Assembly (NCBI RefSeq): GCF_003286415.2
Contig: NZ_CP043450.1
Location: 3,906,001-3,970,000 of the forward strand
Source of the DNA: Mucilaginibacter rubeus
Lineage (GTDB): Bacteria > Bacteroidota > Bacteroidia > Sphingobacteriales > Sphingobacteriaceae
DNA length: 64,000 bases
Reading direction: 5' to 3'
Shown here one piece after another: positions 36,665 through 46,317 of this stretch. The position numbers and the translations under genes are program-made. Under the pieces are notes generated by a model. It was not told where the DNA came from, searched no databases, and was given only the letters and a program-made list of their open reading frames with translations. Within the stretch, counting starts at the first letter, position 1; each line of letters begins with the position of its first letter.

Positions 36665-38086
36665 TTAATTTTTAGACACTTCATCAACCGGCGCGCCCGG
36701 GATGCCTGTAACTGTTCTTTTTATGGTTCCGTTAACGCCAACACTGATATCAAGGAACATCAAAGCTCCATCAACCCCAACAATGAGTTTATTATCATTA
36801 TCATCCAGCTTGAGCATGGTTACTTTTTTGCCGCCAAAATTGGCGTCAAGCGTCCGCAGGTCCTGGTTAATAGGGTTGTAGCGATAAATCTTATCATTTG
36901 ATGTAAAGTAAAATACATCCAGGTATGAGCGCTGCCATTTGGTATCGGCGTTTACTAATGCTGCACCTTTAAAAATGCGCTTATCATCGGCGCTGATAAT
37001 GCGGGTATTTGAATAATCGTCCATATCAACATTGAACGAAAATTCATAAATCTGTCCGTCGTTACTTTTCATGAAAGCATAGTTGCGGCCCGATACTGGT
37101 TTCATGAACAGCAAATCTTTCATACCCAATTTTTGTGGGTTAAATGCAGTCCCGGTTACGGTATAAAGTGTATCCAGATAAGCACCCGATGGGCTGAAAG
37201 ACACAAAAGCCGACCGTTTTTTATCGTATCCAAAAAAGAAATTGCTGGTATTTGAAAAATATGGCGACAATTCATAATTGCCGGCAACCGGATTGGCAAA
37301 CTTACCCCAGTCTTCGGCAAAAGGAGCGGTTGATGTTACACTCAGATATAATTTATCATTAATAACACCCGATACCCAGCCTTTTGTTGCTTCAAATGCC
37401 TCTGGTTTTATTGTTGCCGGCGGAGAAAAGAACTGACCGGGAAAATCCCTTTTCTTTAGCATAGTACTGCCGTCAATAATAACGCTACTCTTATTGGCAT
37501 CTGCACAAATTACCCAGTAGTCTTGTACGGTGCCGGGCTGATAAAATACAGGCCTCGCAAACAGCTGCAAAGGGGTTTCGGGTAAATTTTCGTGATGCAG
37601 AGCAAAATATAGGTCGGGCAGTACACCAATGGTATCAGCCTTAACAAATGATAGTTTTGTTATGCCGTCCTGCACACTTAAAACCGCTAAACCTTTTGAA
37701 AACTGCGTTTTGCCCGATATTTTAAAATCGTAAAAGTATTTCATGCTGTTACGTTTATCGGTGACGGTAAGCTTTGCCGCACGCACACCGGGGGCAAGGC
37801 TGTACACCACTTTCAGGGGATAACCTGTGTAATGAATATCACGGGCTTCTTCCTGGATGCTTATCCGCCAGTCAAAATCCAGGTCTTTAGTCGGGTCCGC
37901 ATCTTTAAAACTGATGTATGGTTGTAGTACAAGGGTATCGCCAATGGTGGCATCAACCGTAGCGTCCTGCAGGTTAACAACAATGGGCTCGGTAGGCGGC
38001 GAATATTTATAGTTACCCAAATCCTTTTTGCATGAGCAAAAGGCAAGGATAAGAAGAACACAAATAGTTATAGGATTAAATTTCAT
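36665..38086 (-). CDS. PKD-like family surface lipoprotein
   Basis: This 473-residue lipoprotein has a signal ending in AFCSC (lipid Cys at residue 19). It opens with the LGNYKYSPPTEPIVVN element typical of the PKD-like (PF16407-type) proteins. Beta-sandwich repeats follow, with FDWRISIQEEARDIHYTG and later propeller-like strands. Such proteins are encoded with SusCD and DUF4843 proteins in Bacteroidetes and are thought to be surface ligand-binding components, in the role of SusE/F. It lies 19 bp after the DUF4843 gene. The substrate is unknown. Confidence 0.85.
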   Translation of the reverse strand: MKFNPITICVLLILAFCSCKKDLGNYKYSPPTEPIVVNLQDATVDATIGDTLVLQPYISFKDADPTKDLDFDWRISIQEEARDIHYTGYPLKVVYSLAPGVRAAKLTVTDKRNSMKYFYDFKISGKTQFSKGLAVLSVQDGITKLSFVKADTIGVLPDLYFALHHENLPETPLQLFARPVFYQPGTVQDYWVICADANKSSVIIDGSTMLKKRDFPGQFFSPPATIKPEAFEATKGWVSGVINDKLYLSVTSTAPFAEDWGKFANPVAGNYELSPYFSNTSNFFFGYDKKRSAFVSFSPSGAYLDTLYTVTGTAFNPQKLGMKDLLFMKPVSGRNYAFMKSNDGQIYEFSFNVDMDDYSNTRIISADDKRIFKGAALVNADTKWQRSYLDVFYFTSNDKIYRYNPINQDLRTLDANFGGKKVTMLKLDDNDNKLIVGVDGALMFLDISVGVNGTIKRTVTGIPGAPVDEVSKN

Positions 38087-38105
38087 GATACGCTGGTTTT
38101 ATCAA

Positions 38106-38945
38106 TTATTCCATTGTTACTTTTGCCCCTGTTTCGCTGTCAATAAAATAGGATTTATCTACCTCGGGGAAATATTTGTACAGGAACCGTTTGGTTGGCG
38201 AATTGATATAGTAAAACTCGTAATCCCTGGTGCCTGCTTTTGGTGTTATAACGTAGCCCTTTTCAGGGTGCTCCTGAACCCAGCCAATAGGATCTCTTAA
38301 AAAAGTTCGGGTGTTTTCTATGTAGTACAGGCAACGCGGAATCTGGAAATTAGGATCGCCATAGGTTTTATAGTCAATCAGATCGCGTGTGCCCGAAGTA
38401 ATTAAAAACAACTGGTGCTTTGTACGGCCGTATTCCTTCACCTCATCAAGCCATGAATTCCACCAGAAAGGTTTTTCAAGCCGGTTCGAGAACAAAATGG
38501 TTTTAGTACGCAAACTATCGGGCATGTTATTGGTAAAATCACCGGTACCCGAAACACGGATAGTTAATATCACAGATTTGTTCTCAAGCGCAGCGTCCGT
38601 ATTTTTAAGAATAACTGGAACCTTTACCACACCAGAATCGGCAGGCATAGTATAAGTTGGTTTCAGTGCTTCGTAATGCAGCGGGCTGATTGCTGTGGTA
38701 GCAGTATCAACCAGGCTAATTGAAAAACTCCTGGCCTGATGGCTCCGTTTACCCGAAATTATTACTGGGATCCAAACCGTATCCTGTACAAGGGTAGGAT
38801 CGTAAGCAAAAGAATAGGTAAGCGTATCCTTTTTGGGGTAATTGAAATAAATATTATCGGTTGAATTGTAGAAAAACTTTGCATCTTTCTTACATCCAAA
38901 TAAAATGGTGCCCGCAAGCAGTATAAAAAGTATTTGCTTTTTCAT
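38106..38945 (-). CDS. DUF4843 domain surface lipoprotein
   Basis: This protein of about 279 residues has a lipoprotein signal (LFGCKKD, lipid Cys near residue 18). The DUF4843 fold is shown by YFNYPKKDTLTYSFAYD, a VTIPVIISG-like strand (here VWIPVIISGKRSHQ) and SLVDTATTAISPLHY. The C-terminal part (FWWNSWLDEVKEYGRTKHQLFL) is usual for the family. It sits between susD and the PKD-like gene with gaps of under 25 bp. The start at 38945 is preferred; another Met lies 9 bp upstream. Its function is unknown beyond association with SusCD complexes. Confidence 0.85.
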   Translation of the reverse strand: MKKQILFILLAGTILFGCKKDAKFFYNSTDNIYFNYPKKDTLTYSFAYDPTLVQDTVWIPVIISGKRSHQARSFSISLVDTATTAISPLHYEALKPTYTMPADSGVVKVPVILKNTDAALENKSVILTIRVSGTGDFTNNMPDSLRTKTILFSNRLEKPFWWNSWLDEVKEYGRTKHQLFLITSGTRDLIDYKTYGDPNFQIPRCLYYIENTRTFLRDPIGWVQEHPEKGYVITPKAGTRDYEFYYINSPTKRFLYKYFPEVDKSYFIDSETGAKVTME

Positions 38946-38959
38946 CGTCATCATTATTA

Positions 38960-40435
38960 TTAGTTATTTCTGAAAGCTTCCTCATCTGGCGGCAGCGGGA
39001 ACACAAATATTTTATCGGTAGCCGGATAGCTAATCCCCGAAGTTGCTTTAACAGGTACGTTAAGCCTTTTATACATGTAAAAGATCTGGCTTTCCCCATA
39101 AAACTCCTTCCGGGCTTCTTTCAGCAGCAAATCAATAAAATCAGCTTTAGCTGGAACTTCGGTTAAATCGTTCCCTATGCCACGGCTTCTCCTTACGGTG
39201 TTATAGTAATTCATAGCTTTAAACGGGTCGGTATCAAAGCTGGCCTCAGCGGCTATATAGTACATTTCGCTAAGCCTTAATGCCGGTGCAACCAAAGGGT
39301 GCAAGTTTTTTACCGGTGCTGTATTGGTGAGGTATTTTTGCAGCAAAGCTCGTTCAATACTGCTTGACCCAATTTTAGTTTTGAAAAACCATTGCCTGTA
39401 TCGCCAATCGTCGGCGCCATCCGCACCTGATTCATAGATATCATCTATCTGTGTGCTGGTTGGCGAAAAAAGAGGCGCATCGCCTGCAAAAGCAGCCAAC
39501 AGGTAGTTTTTAATGTCTTTGTTATCATTAATATACCAGCAGCTAATAAGTTCTTTGTAAAAAATACGGTCTTTTTTAGTGTTATCGCTTTGGTTAAAAT
39601 CGGTACCGTTTGTTGCCGGGAAACGTTTTGAATTAATTACCTCATTGGCCATGGCCAGGCTATTAACCATATCGTTTTTATACAGGTATGCCCTTGCAAG
39701 CTCGCCGCAGGCGGTAAAATAGTTCATGCGCTGGCGGCGGTTTTGCATAAATAAATCAGGATCAGAAACTTCGGGGCTACCGTCATCGCCAGGATACCCA
39801 ACGGTATAATTTGAAACGATGGGATCTGAAGAGCGGAACAATGTTCTTGCGGTTTTCAAATCGGTGATAACACTATCAAGCGCCTGGCTCACTGTCGAGA
39901 ACTTAGTGCTTTTGATAGTGACCGATGTTACATAAGGGATACCGCTTGCATTAGGCTTGCTTTTGTATGATGGCGCAAACATCCTGAGCATATCAAAATG
40001 CAGGTAAGCCCTTAGCGCCAACGCTTCGCCTTTTATCAGCTCATAATTGTGCCCGGTAAACAGGTTTTTCTTTTTCTCAATATTATTTAAAATGTAGTTG
40101 CAATTGGCAATGGCGCGGTAACCTGAATTCCAGATGTCTGTATTGCGGTTAATAAGATCAACATAAGTATAGTTGAAGCTGGCGATATTGGAATAACCAA
40201 CATCAGTAAAATCATAGTTTTGAGCCATAACATCCAGGTAGCCGAACGTAAGACTTTCGCCATATAGTGACGGGCCTGCACACAGGGTGTACACCCCATT
40301 AAGGGCCTCTTTAAAACCCTGCTCGTTTTCAAACAGCTGATCCTGCTCAATTTGCGAGGTAGGCTTTACATCCAGAAACTTTTTACATGATGTAAAGGCC
40401 ATCAGCACGGTTAGTATATATAAATATTTCTTCAT
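38960..40435 (-). CDS. SusD/RagB-like substrate-binding lipoprotein
   Basis: This protein of 491 residues, counted from MKKYLYIL at 40435, has a lipobox TSC with Cys17 followed by KKFLDVKPTSQIEQDQLF, the classic SusD N-terminus. TPR helices (AYLHFDMLRMFAPSY) and a C-terminal RagB region (YYNTVRRSRGIGNDL and KEARKEFYGESQIFYMYKRLN) complete the family pattern. It starts 11 bp after the STN-type susC and forms its lid and ligand-binding partner. An upstream in-frame Met at 40471 lies inside the end of susC and is less likely. Confidence 0.95.
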   Translation of the reverse strand: MKKYLYILTVLMAFTSCKKFLDVKPTSQIEQDQLFENEQGFKEALNGVYTLCAGPSLYGESLTFGYLDVMAQNYDFTDVGYSNIASFNYTYVDLINRNTDIWNSGYRAIANCNYILNNIEKKKNLFTGHNYELIKGEALALRAYLHFDMLRMFAPSYKSKPNASGIPYVTSVTIKSTKFSTVSQALDSVITDLKTARTLFRSSDPIVSNYTVGYPGDDGSPEVSDPDLFMQNRRQRMNYFTACGELARAYLYKNDMVNSLAMANEVINSKRFPATNGTDFNQSDNTKKDRIFYKELISCWYINDNKDIKNYLLAAFAGDAPLFSPTSTQIDDIYESGADGADDWRYRQWFFKTKIGSSSIERALLQKYLTNTAPVKNLHPLVAPALRLSEMYYIAAEASFDTDPFKAMNYYNTVRRSRGIGNDLTEVPAKADFIDLLLKEARKEFYGESQIFYMYKRLNVPVKATSGISYPATDKIFVFPLPPDEEAFRNN

Positions 40436-40446
40436 TGCTGTATTTG

Positions 40447-43400
40447 TTAAAATGTAGCCTGTAATGAACATGTTAAACTGCGGGCAAACGGATAATCGAT
40501 ACCCCGCTCCACGCCCGCGCTTGCCGAACGGAAAATATCATTGGCCGTGAACGCTATCCTGAGCAGTTGCAGCCCGAGTCTTTTAGTCACTGCACGGTTC
40601 AAATCGTATGATAAATAAACCGACTTAAGCTCAACCAGGTTATCCTTTTGTACAAAGCGCGATGTGGCGTAAGTAGTGCCCAAATCGGCTATATTTTTGT
40701 AAAAGGAGATATCGCCAGGCTTTTTCCAGCGCTCTTCAAGGGCACGGCTGTCAACGTTAAACCGCGGATCGGCATTCTCTACCCTATCAACTAAAGTTTG
40801 GTTATACAACTGGCCACCAAACTGGTAGTGAAAATTAAAACTTAACAAAAACTGCTTGTAGGTAACATTGCCGCCAAAGTAACCTTCGGCCTTTGGTGTT
40901 ATATCGCCCACGGGCTGGGTATCTTTTACATCGTAAACGTAAGTGAGCGTGCCATCCCTTTTAACGTAGATCTCCTTTCCTGTTTCCGGGTCAATCCCCA
41001 TTGACTTTACGGCCCAGATAGTGTTTAATGATAAACCTTCCCGGTACCTGAGCAAAGGTGTACCCTGCAGGTTATTTTTGGTGTTGGCCTGCATGGTATC
41101 GACCATGTTGTTGTATGACTTTAAAGCATTGGAGATTTTAACAATTGTGTTTTTATTATGCGCCAGGTTGGCAGTAAGGTTAACATTAATATCCTTTGCC
41201 CGGTAAGCATTTACAGTTACGGCAAGCTCATAACCTTTATTGGTCATATCGCCCAGGTTGGCTTTGTAAGTTGTAAAACCGGTTGATGGGGCTATGTTAA
41301 TATCATTAACCAGGCCATGTGTAAGCTTATAATAGTAATGCGGAATAAGGGTAACCTTGTCATTAAACAAACCCAGATCAAGCCCTACATCATAGTTATC
41401 GGTTTTTTGCCATTTCAAGCTTTCGTTACCATAATTATTTACGGTAGCACCTATGCCTGTTGAGTACCAATTGGCACTTTGATAACTATAGGTAGTTTTT
41501 GACAGGTACGCCGGAAAATCTACCGAACCAACCATACCTGCGGTTACGGTTAATTTCATCCTGTTAATAACCGGCGAAAGGTTTTTCATAAAATTCTCGC
41601 GGTGGATGTTCCAGCCCAAACCGCCCGAATAAAACGGCGCATACCTGCTATTTGAACCAAAAGCCGATGAACCATCAAGGCGGAATGTAGCATCAACCAG
41701 GTACCTGTTTTTGTACGAATAGTTGGTTGAGAAAAGCGTACCCACCAGCCTTGTCAGGGTAATATCCCCATTGGGGTGGCCATCGGGCTCGTAGCTGCGG
41801 GCAAAGCCTACATTGGTAAACTTATCATTTGAAAAGCCTCTTGCTACAAATGATTTAGCATCGTTTCTGTCTGATGTGATATTGGCGCCTAAAACCGCGT
41901 TAATGGCATGATCGCCCATTATTTTGTTGTAGCTAAGCCTGGCGTTACCATCAATATTGAGCATATTATTGCTGCCATAGGTGTAACTGCCACGGTTTTG
42001 AATTTCGCTGGCAGGGGTTAAATAAAATACGTTGCTATATGGCGAAATAAATTGATCGGCAGTAGCTTTATTATCAATCAGGCTAACCAGGCCTAAAAAT
42101 CGTAAAGACGGCGTAATCCTCCAATCGATTGAAAGGTTATCCAAAACCTCAAGGTAAGCGTTCTTATCAAAATTACCCAGGCTGGCTTCATAAAGCGGGT
42201 TTAACACAGGTACGTTCTTAAACTGATCCTGCCCTTCGCCATGGGTGTCAACACGCCAGTTGGCAATTTCCCTGATCAGGTTACCGCTTGCATCGCTGAT
42301 GGGATAATAAGGATTCATGCGTACATAGGTGCTAAAATCACCATATTTAGAGTTAGCAGCGTTAACCTGCGTAACCGTAAGCTCATTCTTAAAAAGCAAA
42401 TTGCGCGTAGGGTTATAGTTAAACACCATACCACCACTGTACCGGGTACGACCCGAACCTTTCATTACCCCCGGAGTGTTCTGATAACGCAGATCAACAC
42501 CATACCTGAATGTTGTATCGCCACCCTCGGCATATAAAGTATGCTTATGGCCAAAGGTGTTTTGCAGGGGCTGCGACAGCCAATAGGTATTTACACCGCT
42601 TACCACATTTTTAAGCCTACTATAATACATTTCATCAAGCTGATCTTGCGTATAGGCCGCCGAATTTCCTGTAACATATAAACCCGCCAGCTTTTCATAT
42701 TCCAGCTTTTGCGATGCGTTAAGTACGTGATAATCGGTTAAATCGGGTGCGGTAACGGTTAGTTCATAGTTATAGGTAAGCTGTAATTTACCGGGCTTGG
42801 GCACTTTAGTGGTTATCACAATAACGCCGTTTGCAGCGCGCGAGCCATAAACCGCCGTAGCTGCAGCATCTTTTAAAATGGTGATACTGGCTATACGATT
42901 GATATCAAGGTCGGTTACTTTTTGCAGGGTTGCCTCAAAGCCGTCCAATATAAAAGCAGGTAAATTGTACGAGCTTGAAAGATTGTTGCGGTCAAGCACA
43001 CCGCCGTTTAATGATGGTAGCGTGGTTGATCCCCTAACGTTAATTTTGGGCAACGCGTTAGGGTCCGAGCCTAAAAGATTATTTTGATCTATCCTGAAAG
43101 AGGGATCAAACGATGCCAAACTTTCAATTATATTATTAGGGTTAACGCGTTTAAGATCATCCCCCTTTATAGTGATGGCGCTACCCGTATAATTATCTCT
43201 TTTGATAACCTGGTAGCCGGTTACCACCACATCATTGATATTATTCATTTTTTGCCCAAGCTTTATTAGCATTGGTTTACCTGCAACTGCCTTAATTTCC
43301 TTTGTGTTGTAGCCTATATAGGTAAATACCAGCATATCACCTTCATCAACAGTTACTTTAAACTCACCGTTACCGTTGGTTTGCCCTAAAAAGGTTTTAG

Positions 43401-43875
43401 TTTTTTTAAGCGTGATGCTTACCCCCGGCAGGGTTGTTTTATTATTTGCGGAGTCGATAACTGTGCCGCTTATTTCTATCTTTTTTGCAGCTTCTGCCGG
43501 CCCCTCCTCGGGCACCTTATTCCTGATCACGATCGTTTTATTTACTATGGTATAGGTGAGTTCATAGTTTTTGAGCAGGATACCAAGAGCATCGGTTAAA
43601 GGCACATTCTTAAGCTCAACATTTTGAGTTTTGCCACCTGTATTTATTTTTTCGCTGTAAAAAAACAAATACCCGGTTTGCAGCTTTATATCCCTGAAAA
43701 GAACTTCAAGCGTGGCGTTCTTACGCGATATGGTTACCGTTTGCGAATAACTCGCAGCAGATAAGTGCAATGCGCCAATAAGCAGCAGGATAGTGGTGAG
43801 TTTCAATACTAATAAGAATTTGCACTTTACCCCCCGCATTGCGCATACGGCGTTGTAAAGAAAAGTTAATTTCAT
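40447..43875 (-). CDS. SusC-like TonB-dependent receptor/transducer with N-terminal STN domain
   Basis: This 1142-residue receptor has a long signal region (about 1-45, HLSAASYSQ) and a secretin/TonB short N-terminal (STN) domain (about 46-115: LEVLFRDIKLQTGYLFFYSEK, then LTYTIVNKTIVIRNK). A carboxypeptidase-regulatory-like domain (about 132-215) leads to a plug (about 225-330) and a barrel ending in a terminal Phe. The STN domain is the module that contacts a FecR anti-sigma factor in the periplasm. Genes for such a FecR and an ECF sigma factor lie directly upstream, so this is a cell-surface-signalling transducer as well as a transporter. The gap to fecR is 224 bp and could hold a promoter. 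Confidence 0.95.
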   Translation of the reverse strand: MKLTFLYNAVCAMRGVKCKFLLVLKLTTILLLIGALHLSAASYSQTVTISRKNATLEVLFRDIKLQTGYLFFYSEKINTGGKTQNVELKNVPLTDALGILLKNYELTYTIVNKTIVIRNKVPEEGPAEAAKKIEISGTVIDSANNKTTLPGVSITLKKTKTFLGQTNGNGEFKVTVDEGDMLVFTYIGYNTKEIKAVAGKPMLIKLGQKMNNINDVVVTGYQVIKRDNYTGSAITIKGDDLKRVNPNNIIESLASFDPSFRIDQNNLLGSDPNALPKINVRGSTTLPSLNGGVLDRNNLSSSYNLPAFILDGFEATLQKVTDLDINRIASITILKDAAATAVYGSRAANGVIVITTKVPKPGKLQLTYNYELTVTAPDLTDYHVLNASQKLEYEKLAGLYVTGNSAAYTQDQLDEMYYSRLKNVVSGVNTYWLSQPLQNTFGHKHTLYAEGGDTTFRYGVDLRYQNTPGVMKGSGRTRYSGGMVFNYNPTRNLLFKNELTVTQVNAANSKYGDFSTYVRMNPYYPISDASGNLIREIANWRVDTHGEGQDQFKNVPVLNPLYEASLGNFDKNAYLEVLDNLSIDWRITPSLRFLGLVSLIDNKATADQFISPYSNVFYLTPASEIQNRGSYTYGSNNMLNIDGNARLSYNKIMGDHAINAVLGANITSDRNDAKSFVARGFSNDKFTNVGFARSYEPDGHPNGDITLTRLVGTLFSTNYSYKNRYLVDATFRLDGSSAFGSNSRYAPFYSGGLGWNIHRENFMKNLSPVINRMKLTVTAGMVGSVDFPAYLSKTTYSYQSANWYSTGIGATVNNYGNESLKWQKTDNYDVGLDLGLFNDKVTLIPHYYYKLTHGLVNDINIAPSTGFTTYKANLGDMTNKGYELAVTVNAYRAKDINVNLTANLAHNKNTIVKISNALKSYNNMVDTMQANTKNNLQGTPLLRYREGLSLNTIWAVKSMGIDPETGKEIYVKRDGTLTYVYDVKDTQPVGDITPKAEGYFGGNVTYKQFLLSFNFHYQFGGQLYNQTLVDRVENADPRFNVDSRALEERWKKPGDISFYKNIADLGTTYATSRFVQKDNLVELKSVYLSYDLNRAVTKRLGLQLLRIAFTANDIFRSASAGVERGIDYPFARSLTCSLQATF

Positions 43876-44099
43876 ATTTTTGAATAAGATTGGGTTAATA
43901 AAATGCAGCCCAGGGCTTCGACATCTTGTGCTGCCTGACCTATTTTAAACCGGAAGCGGTGAGAGGCTTCCGGTTAATTTTTGGTCTGTTAATAGGAGAT
44001 ATGGCTGAGATTTATCGTAGTTGTTTATCCATCAAGCATTGTTTTAGTGATTAGCATTTAGTTTTGTTTAGTTGTTAGTATAAAGTTTAAGGTTAAATA

Positions 44100-45266
44100 T
44101 TATTTACTGTACGATACCGTCACCGTTTTACCCTCCACCCTAAATTTCATGTTGTTAAGTTCCAGGATCTTGAAAACATCAGCCAGGTTGCTGCTTCTTG
44201 AAATTTCGCCGAAGAATTTTTCAGTCGGCATATCACCCTCATAAACCACATCGATATCATACCAGCGGCTTACCTGGCGCATTACCTCACGGATATCCTC
44301 ATCTGCAAATGAGAATACGCCGTTTTTCCAGGCCACTTCCGCATCAAGATTTACTTGTTGCTTACTGATAACACCATTACCCTGACGGCTTATTACAGCC
44401 TGCTCACCGGGAACAATAAGCGTTGAGTTGGTTTCTGATATCACCTTCACCGAACCTTCCAGCAGCGTTGTTTTGACAACTGCTTCATCTGCATAAGCAT
44501 TGATATTAAAATGCGTACCTAATACTTCAATAGTTTGCAATGCTGATTTTACTCTGAAAGGCATCGCTTTATTTTTAGTAACTTCAAAGTACCCTTCACC
44601 ATTAAGTGTTACCACCCGCTCTGCTCCCTTAAAAACTGTTGGATAGCTTATTGAGGATGACGCGTTAAGCCATACGTTGGTACCATCGGGCAGGATCACT
44701 TTATATTGCCCCCCTTTGGGTGTGGCCACTGTATTTTGAACTGCCTGATCCTGTCCTGTCGCGTCGGCCTGATAAACTATCTGCCCGTCTGCAGTTTTGG
44801 TAATTTTCACACCAGCCTGTTTAGCTATCTGCCCCTTAGCGGCATCATCAAGCGATATGGTTGTGCCGTTAGCCAAAGTAAGCGTAGCCTTGTTTGTTCC
44901 CGGCACTATTCCCTTATAGTTATCTGCTGTGAAATTATTGGCCGTATGATTACCACGAATCAAAAAGTAAGCGCCAACCGAAATAAACAACATAATTGAT
45001 GCCGCCACAGCGTACCTGATCCAGCCAGATCTTGAAGGCATGGTAATCGGCTTTTTTTCGAATTGCGCTATCCGCTCGTCAACGTTAGCTTTAATGGCAT
45101 GTTTCAGATATAGATAGTCGGCCTCATTCTCGTCGGTAATCAGATCATCATTTAAATCAAACAGGTTATAATACGACTCCAGGAATTTAATTTCTTCCTG
45201 GGTAGCCTCACCAAGCCTGTATTTTGTTAGTATTTGTATAAAATATTGTTTGTTCGCCTCGTCCAT
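44100..45266 (-). CDS. FecR-family anti-sigma factor with DUF4974 C-terminus
   Basis: This 388-residue membrane protein has a cytoplasmic N-terminus (about 1-83) that would bind the sigma factor, and one transmembrane helix (about 84-105, AVAASIMLFISVGAYFLI). A periplasmic FecR domain (about 180-285: YKVILPDGTNVWLNASSSISYP, GEGYFEVTKNKAMPF) and a DUF4974 domain (about 315-388: IREVMRQVSRWYDIDVVYEG) complete it. The family receives the signal from an STN-type receptor and releases the ECF sigma factor. The three genes sigma, fecR and STN-susC are in order on one strand. It lies 177 bp after the sigma gene. Confidence 0.95.
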   Translation of the reverse strand: MDEANKQYFIQILTKYRLGEATQEEIKFLESYYNLFDLNDDLITDENEADYLYLKHAIKANVDERIAQFEKKPITMPSRSGWIRYAVAASIMLFISVGAYFLIRGNHTANNFTADNYKGIVPGTNKATLTLANGTTISLDDAAKGQIAKQAGVKITKTADGQIVYQADATGQDQAVQNTVATPKGGQYKVILPDGTNVWLNASSSISYPTVFKGAERVVTLNGEGYFEVTKNKAMPFRVKSALQTIEVLGTHFNINAYADEAVVKTTLLEGSVKVISETNSTLIVPGEQAVISRQGNGVISKQQVNLDAEVAWKNGVFSFADEDIREVMRQVSRWYDIDVVYEGDMPTEKFFGEISRSSNLADVFKILELNNMKFRVEGKTVTVSYSK

Positions 45267-45443
45267 TTACATCCTTTATATATACATGAGTCGGCAAAAT
45301 GAAAATAGCCCATGTTAATTGAAAATATTTTTAATGTTTTATTTAAAAATAGCACATATTACCAATCAAACTGATAAAATTAAACCAACAAAGCTGCATT
45401 ATTAATAAAAAAACAACATCAACTTTAGAGAAAAAACGTTTTA

Positions 45444-46022
45444 TCAGCCCTTTTGATAAAAATAAAGCAACACATAAAATAAAAAAAGCGACTTGCGAAG
45501 CGTGGCAAGGGCCTTTCCCATTTGGTTACGGACTGTTTTTGGTGAGATTTGCAGCTGATCTGCAATTTGCTGGCTTGAGAGGCCTTCATTAAAGCGCAAA
45601 TTGAATATAACACGCTGTTGGGGTGGCAAAGTATCTACAAGCTCGTTAAAAGCTTTTAAAAACTCATCATGGAGTACATTGGCATCGGCACGACCAAGGG
45701 GGCTTTCAATTTCCTGCACGGTATCCGGCAATGCCGCATAGCGCGATTCCTTCTCCATGTATTTGAAAACGCCGTTACGGGCGGCAACGAGCAAATAAGC
45801 CGATAGGTTTTCAATAGGCGATTTTGATCCGCGCACCCACAATTGCACAAATACATCCTGGGCAATATCCTGTGCCCGCTCAATATCATTAACCCGTTTG
45901 TATGCCGTGTTATAAACCTGTTTCCAATATTTGTTATACAACGCGTCGAAGGCAGGTTTGTAGCCTTCGCTGATAAGTTTCAGAAGTTCAGCATCGTCGG
46001 CTGATAAGTCAAGGGGGGCCAT
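45444..46022 (-). CDS. ECF-type RNA polymerase sigma-70 factor
   Basis: This 192-residue protein has region 2 (about 25-90: FDALYNKYWKQVYNTAYKRV, then AQDIAQDVFVQLWVR) and region 4 (about 125-180: PPQQRVIFNLRFNEGLSSQQIADQLQISPKTVRNQMGKAL). It is of the Bacteroidetes type that works with FecR anti-sigma factors and SusC transducers. It probably transcribes the susCD operon downstream and perhaps itself. The leading M-A-P-L start at 46022 fits; no earlier Met is in frame nearby. A TATATTTG box on this strand (46106-46113) may be its housekeeping promoter. Confidence 0.95.
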   Translation of the reverse strand: MAPLDLSADDAELLKLISEGYKPAFDALYNKYWKQVYNTAYKRVNDIERAQDIAQDVFVQLWVRGSKSPIENLSAYLLVAARNGVFKYMEKESRYAALPDTVQEIESPLGRADANVLHDEFLKAFNELVDTLPPQQRVIFNLRFNEGLSSQQIADQLQISPKTVRNQMGKALATLRKSLFLFYVLLYFYQKG

Positions 46023-46105
46023 GTGTTATTTCAATTTCCTATAGCAATCAGGTTAATTACACAAACATCATGGTGGTTCAATGCTTCTTGTTTATGCGTC
46101 AAATC

Positions 46106-46113
46106 CAAATATA
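46106..46113 (-). promoter_or_regulatory. Possible -7 box for the ECF sigma gene
   Basis: The minus strand reads TATATTTG, an exact match, 84 nt before the sigma start. No -33 TTTG is visible at the standard spacing. Confidence 0.35.
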
Positions 46114-46263
46114 GAAATTATCTTATAAAATAGATTTTATAGATTGACATTGGTTGAAGAAATGATCTCGCTTCGCCAGGACGCTATAAAATCAGCTAAT
46201 TATATCATCTACTCCCCTGCCAAAAGCCTTGTAATGTCATACAATTATAAAAGAATTAAATTA

Positions 46264-46298
46264 AAACATCAGATGTTTAAATAAACATCATACATTTG
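46264..46298 (+). promoter_or_regulatory. Operator palindrome and -7 box upstream of the GntR/FCD gene
   Basis: AAACATC-A-GATGTTT (46264-46278) is a perfect palindrome, and a further half site AAACATCA starts at 46283. A -7 box TACATTTG lies at 46291-46298, 20 nt before the start. The -33 region is replaced by the palindrome, as expected for autoregulation by the GntR protein. Confidence 0.5.
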
Positions 46299-46317
46299 TA
46301 CAGTTTAATAGCTTAAC

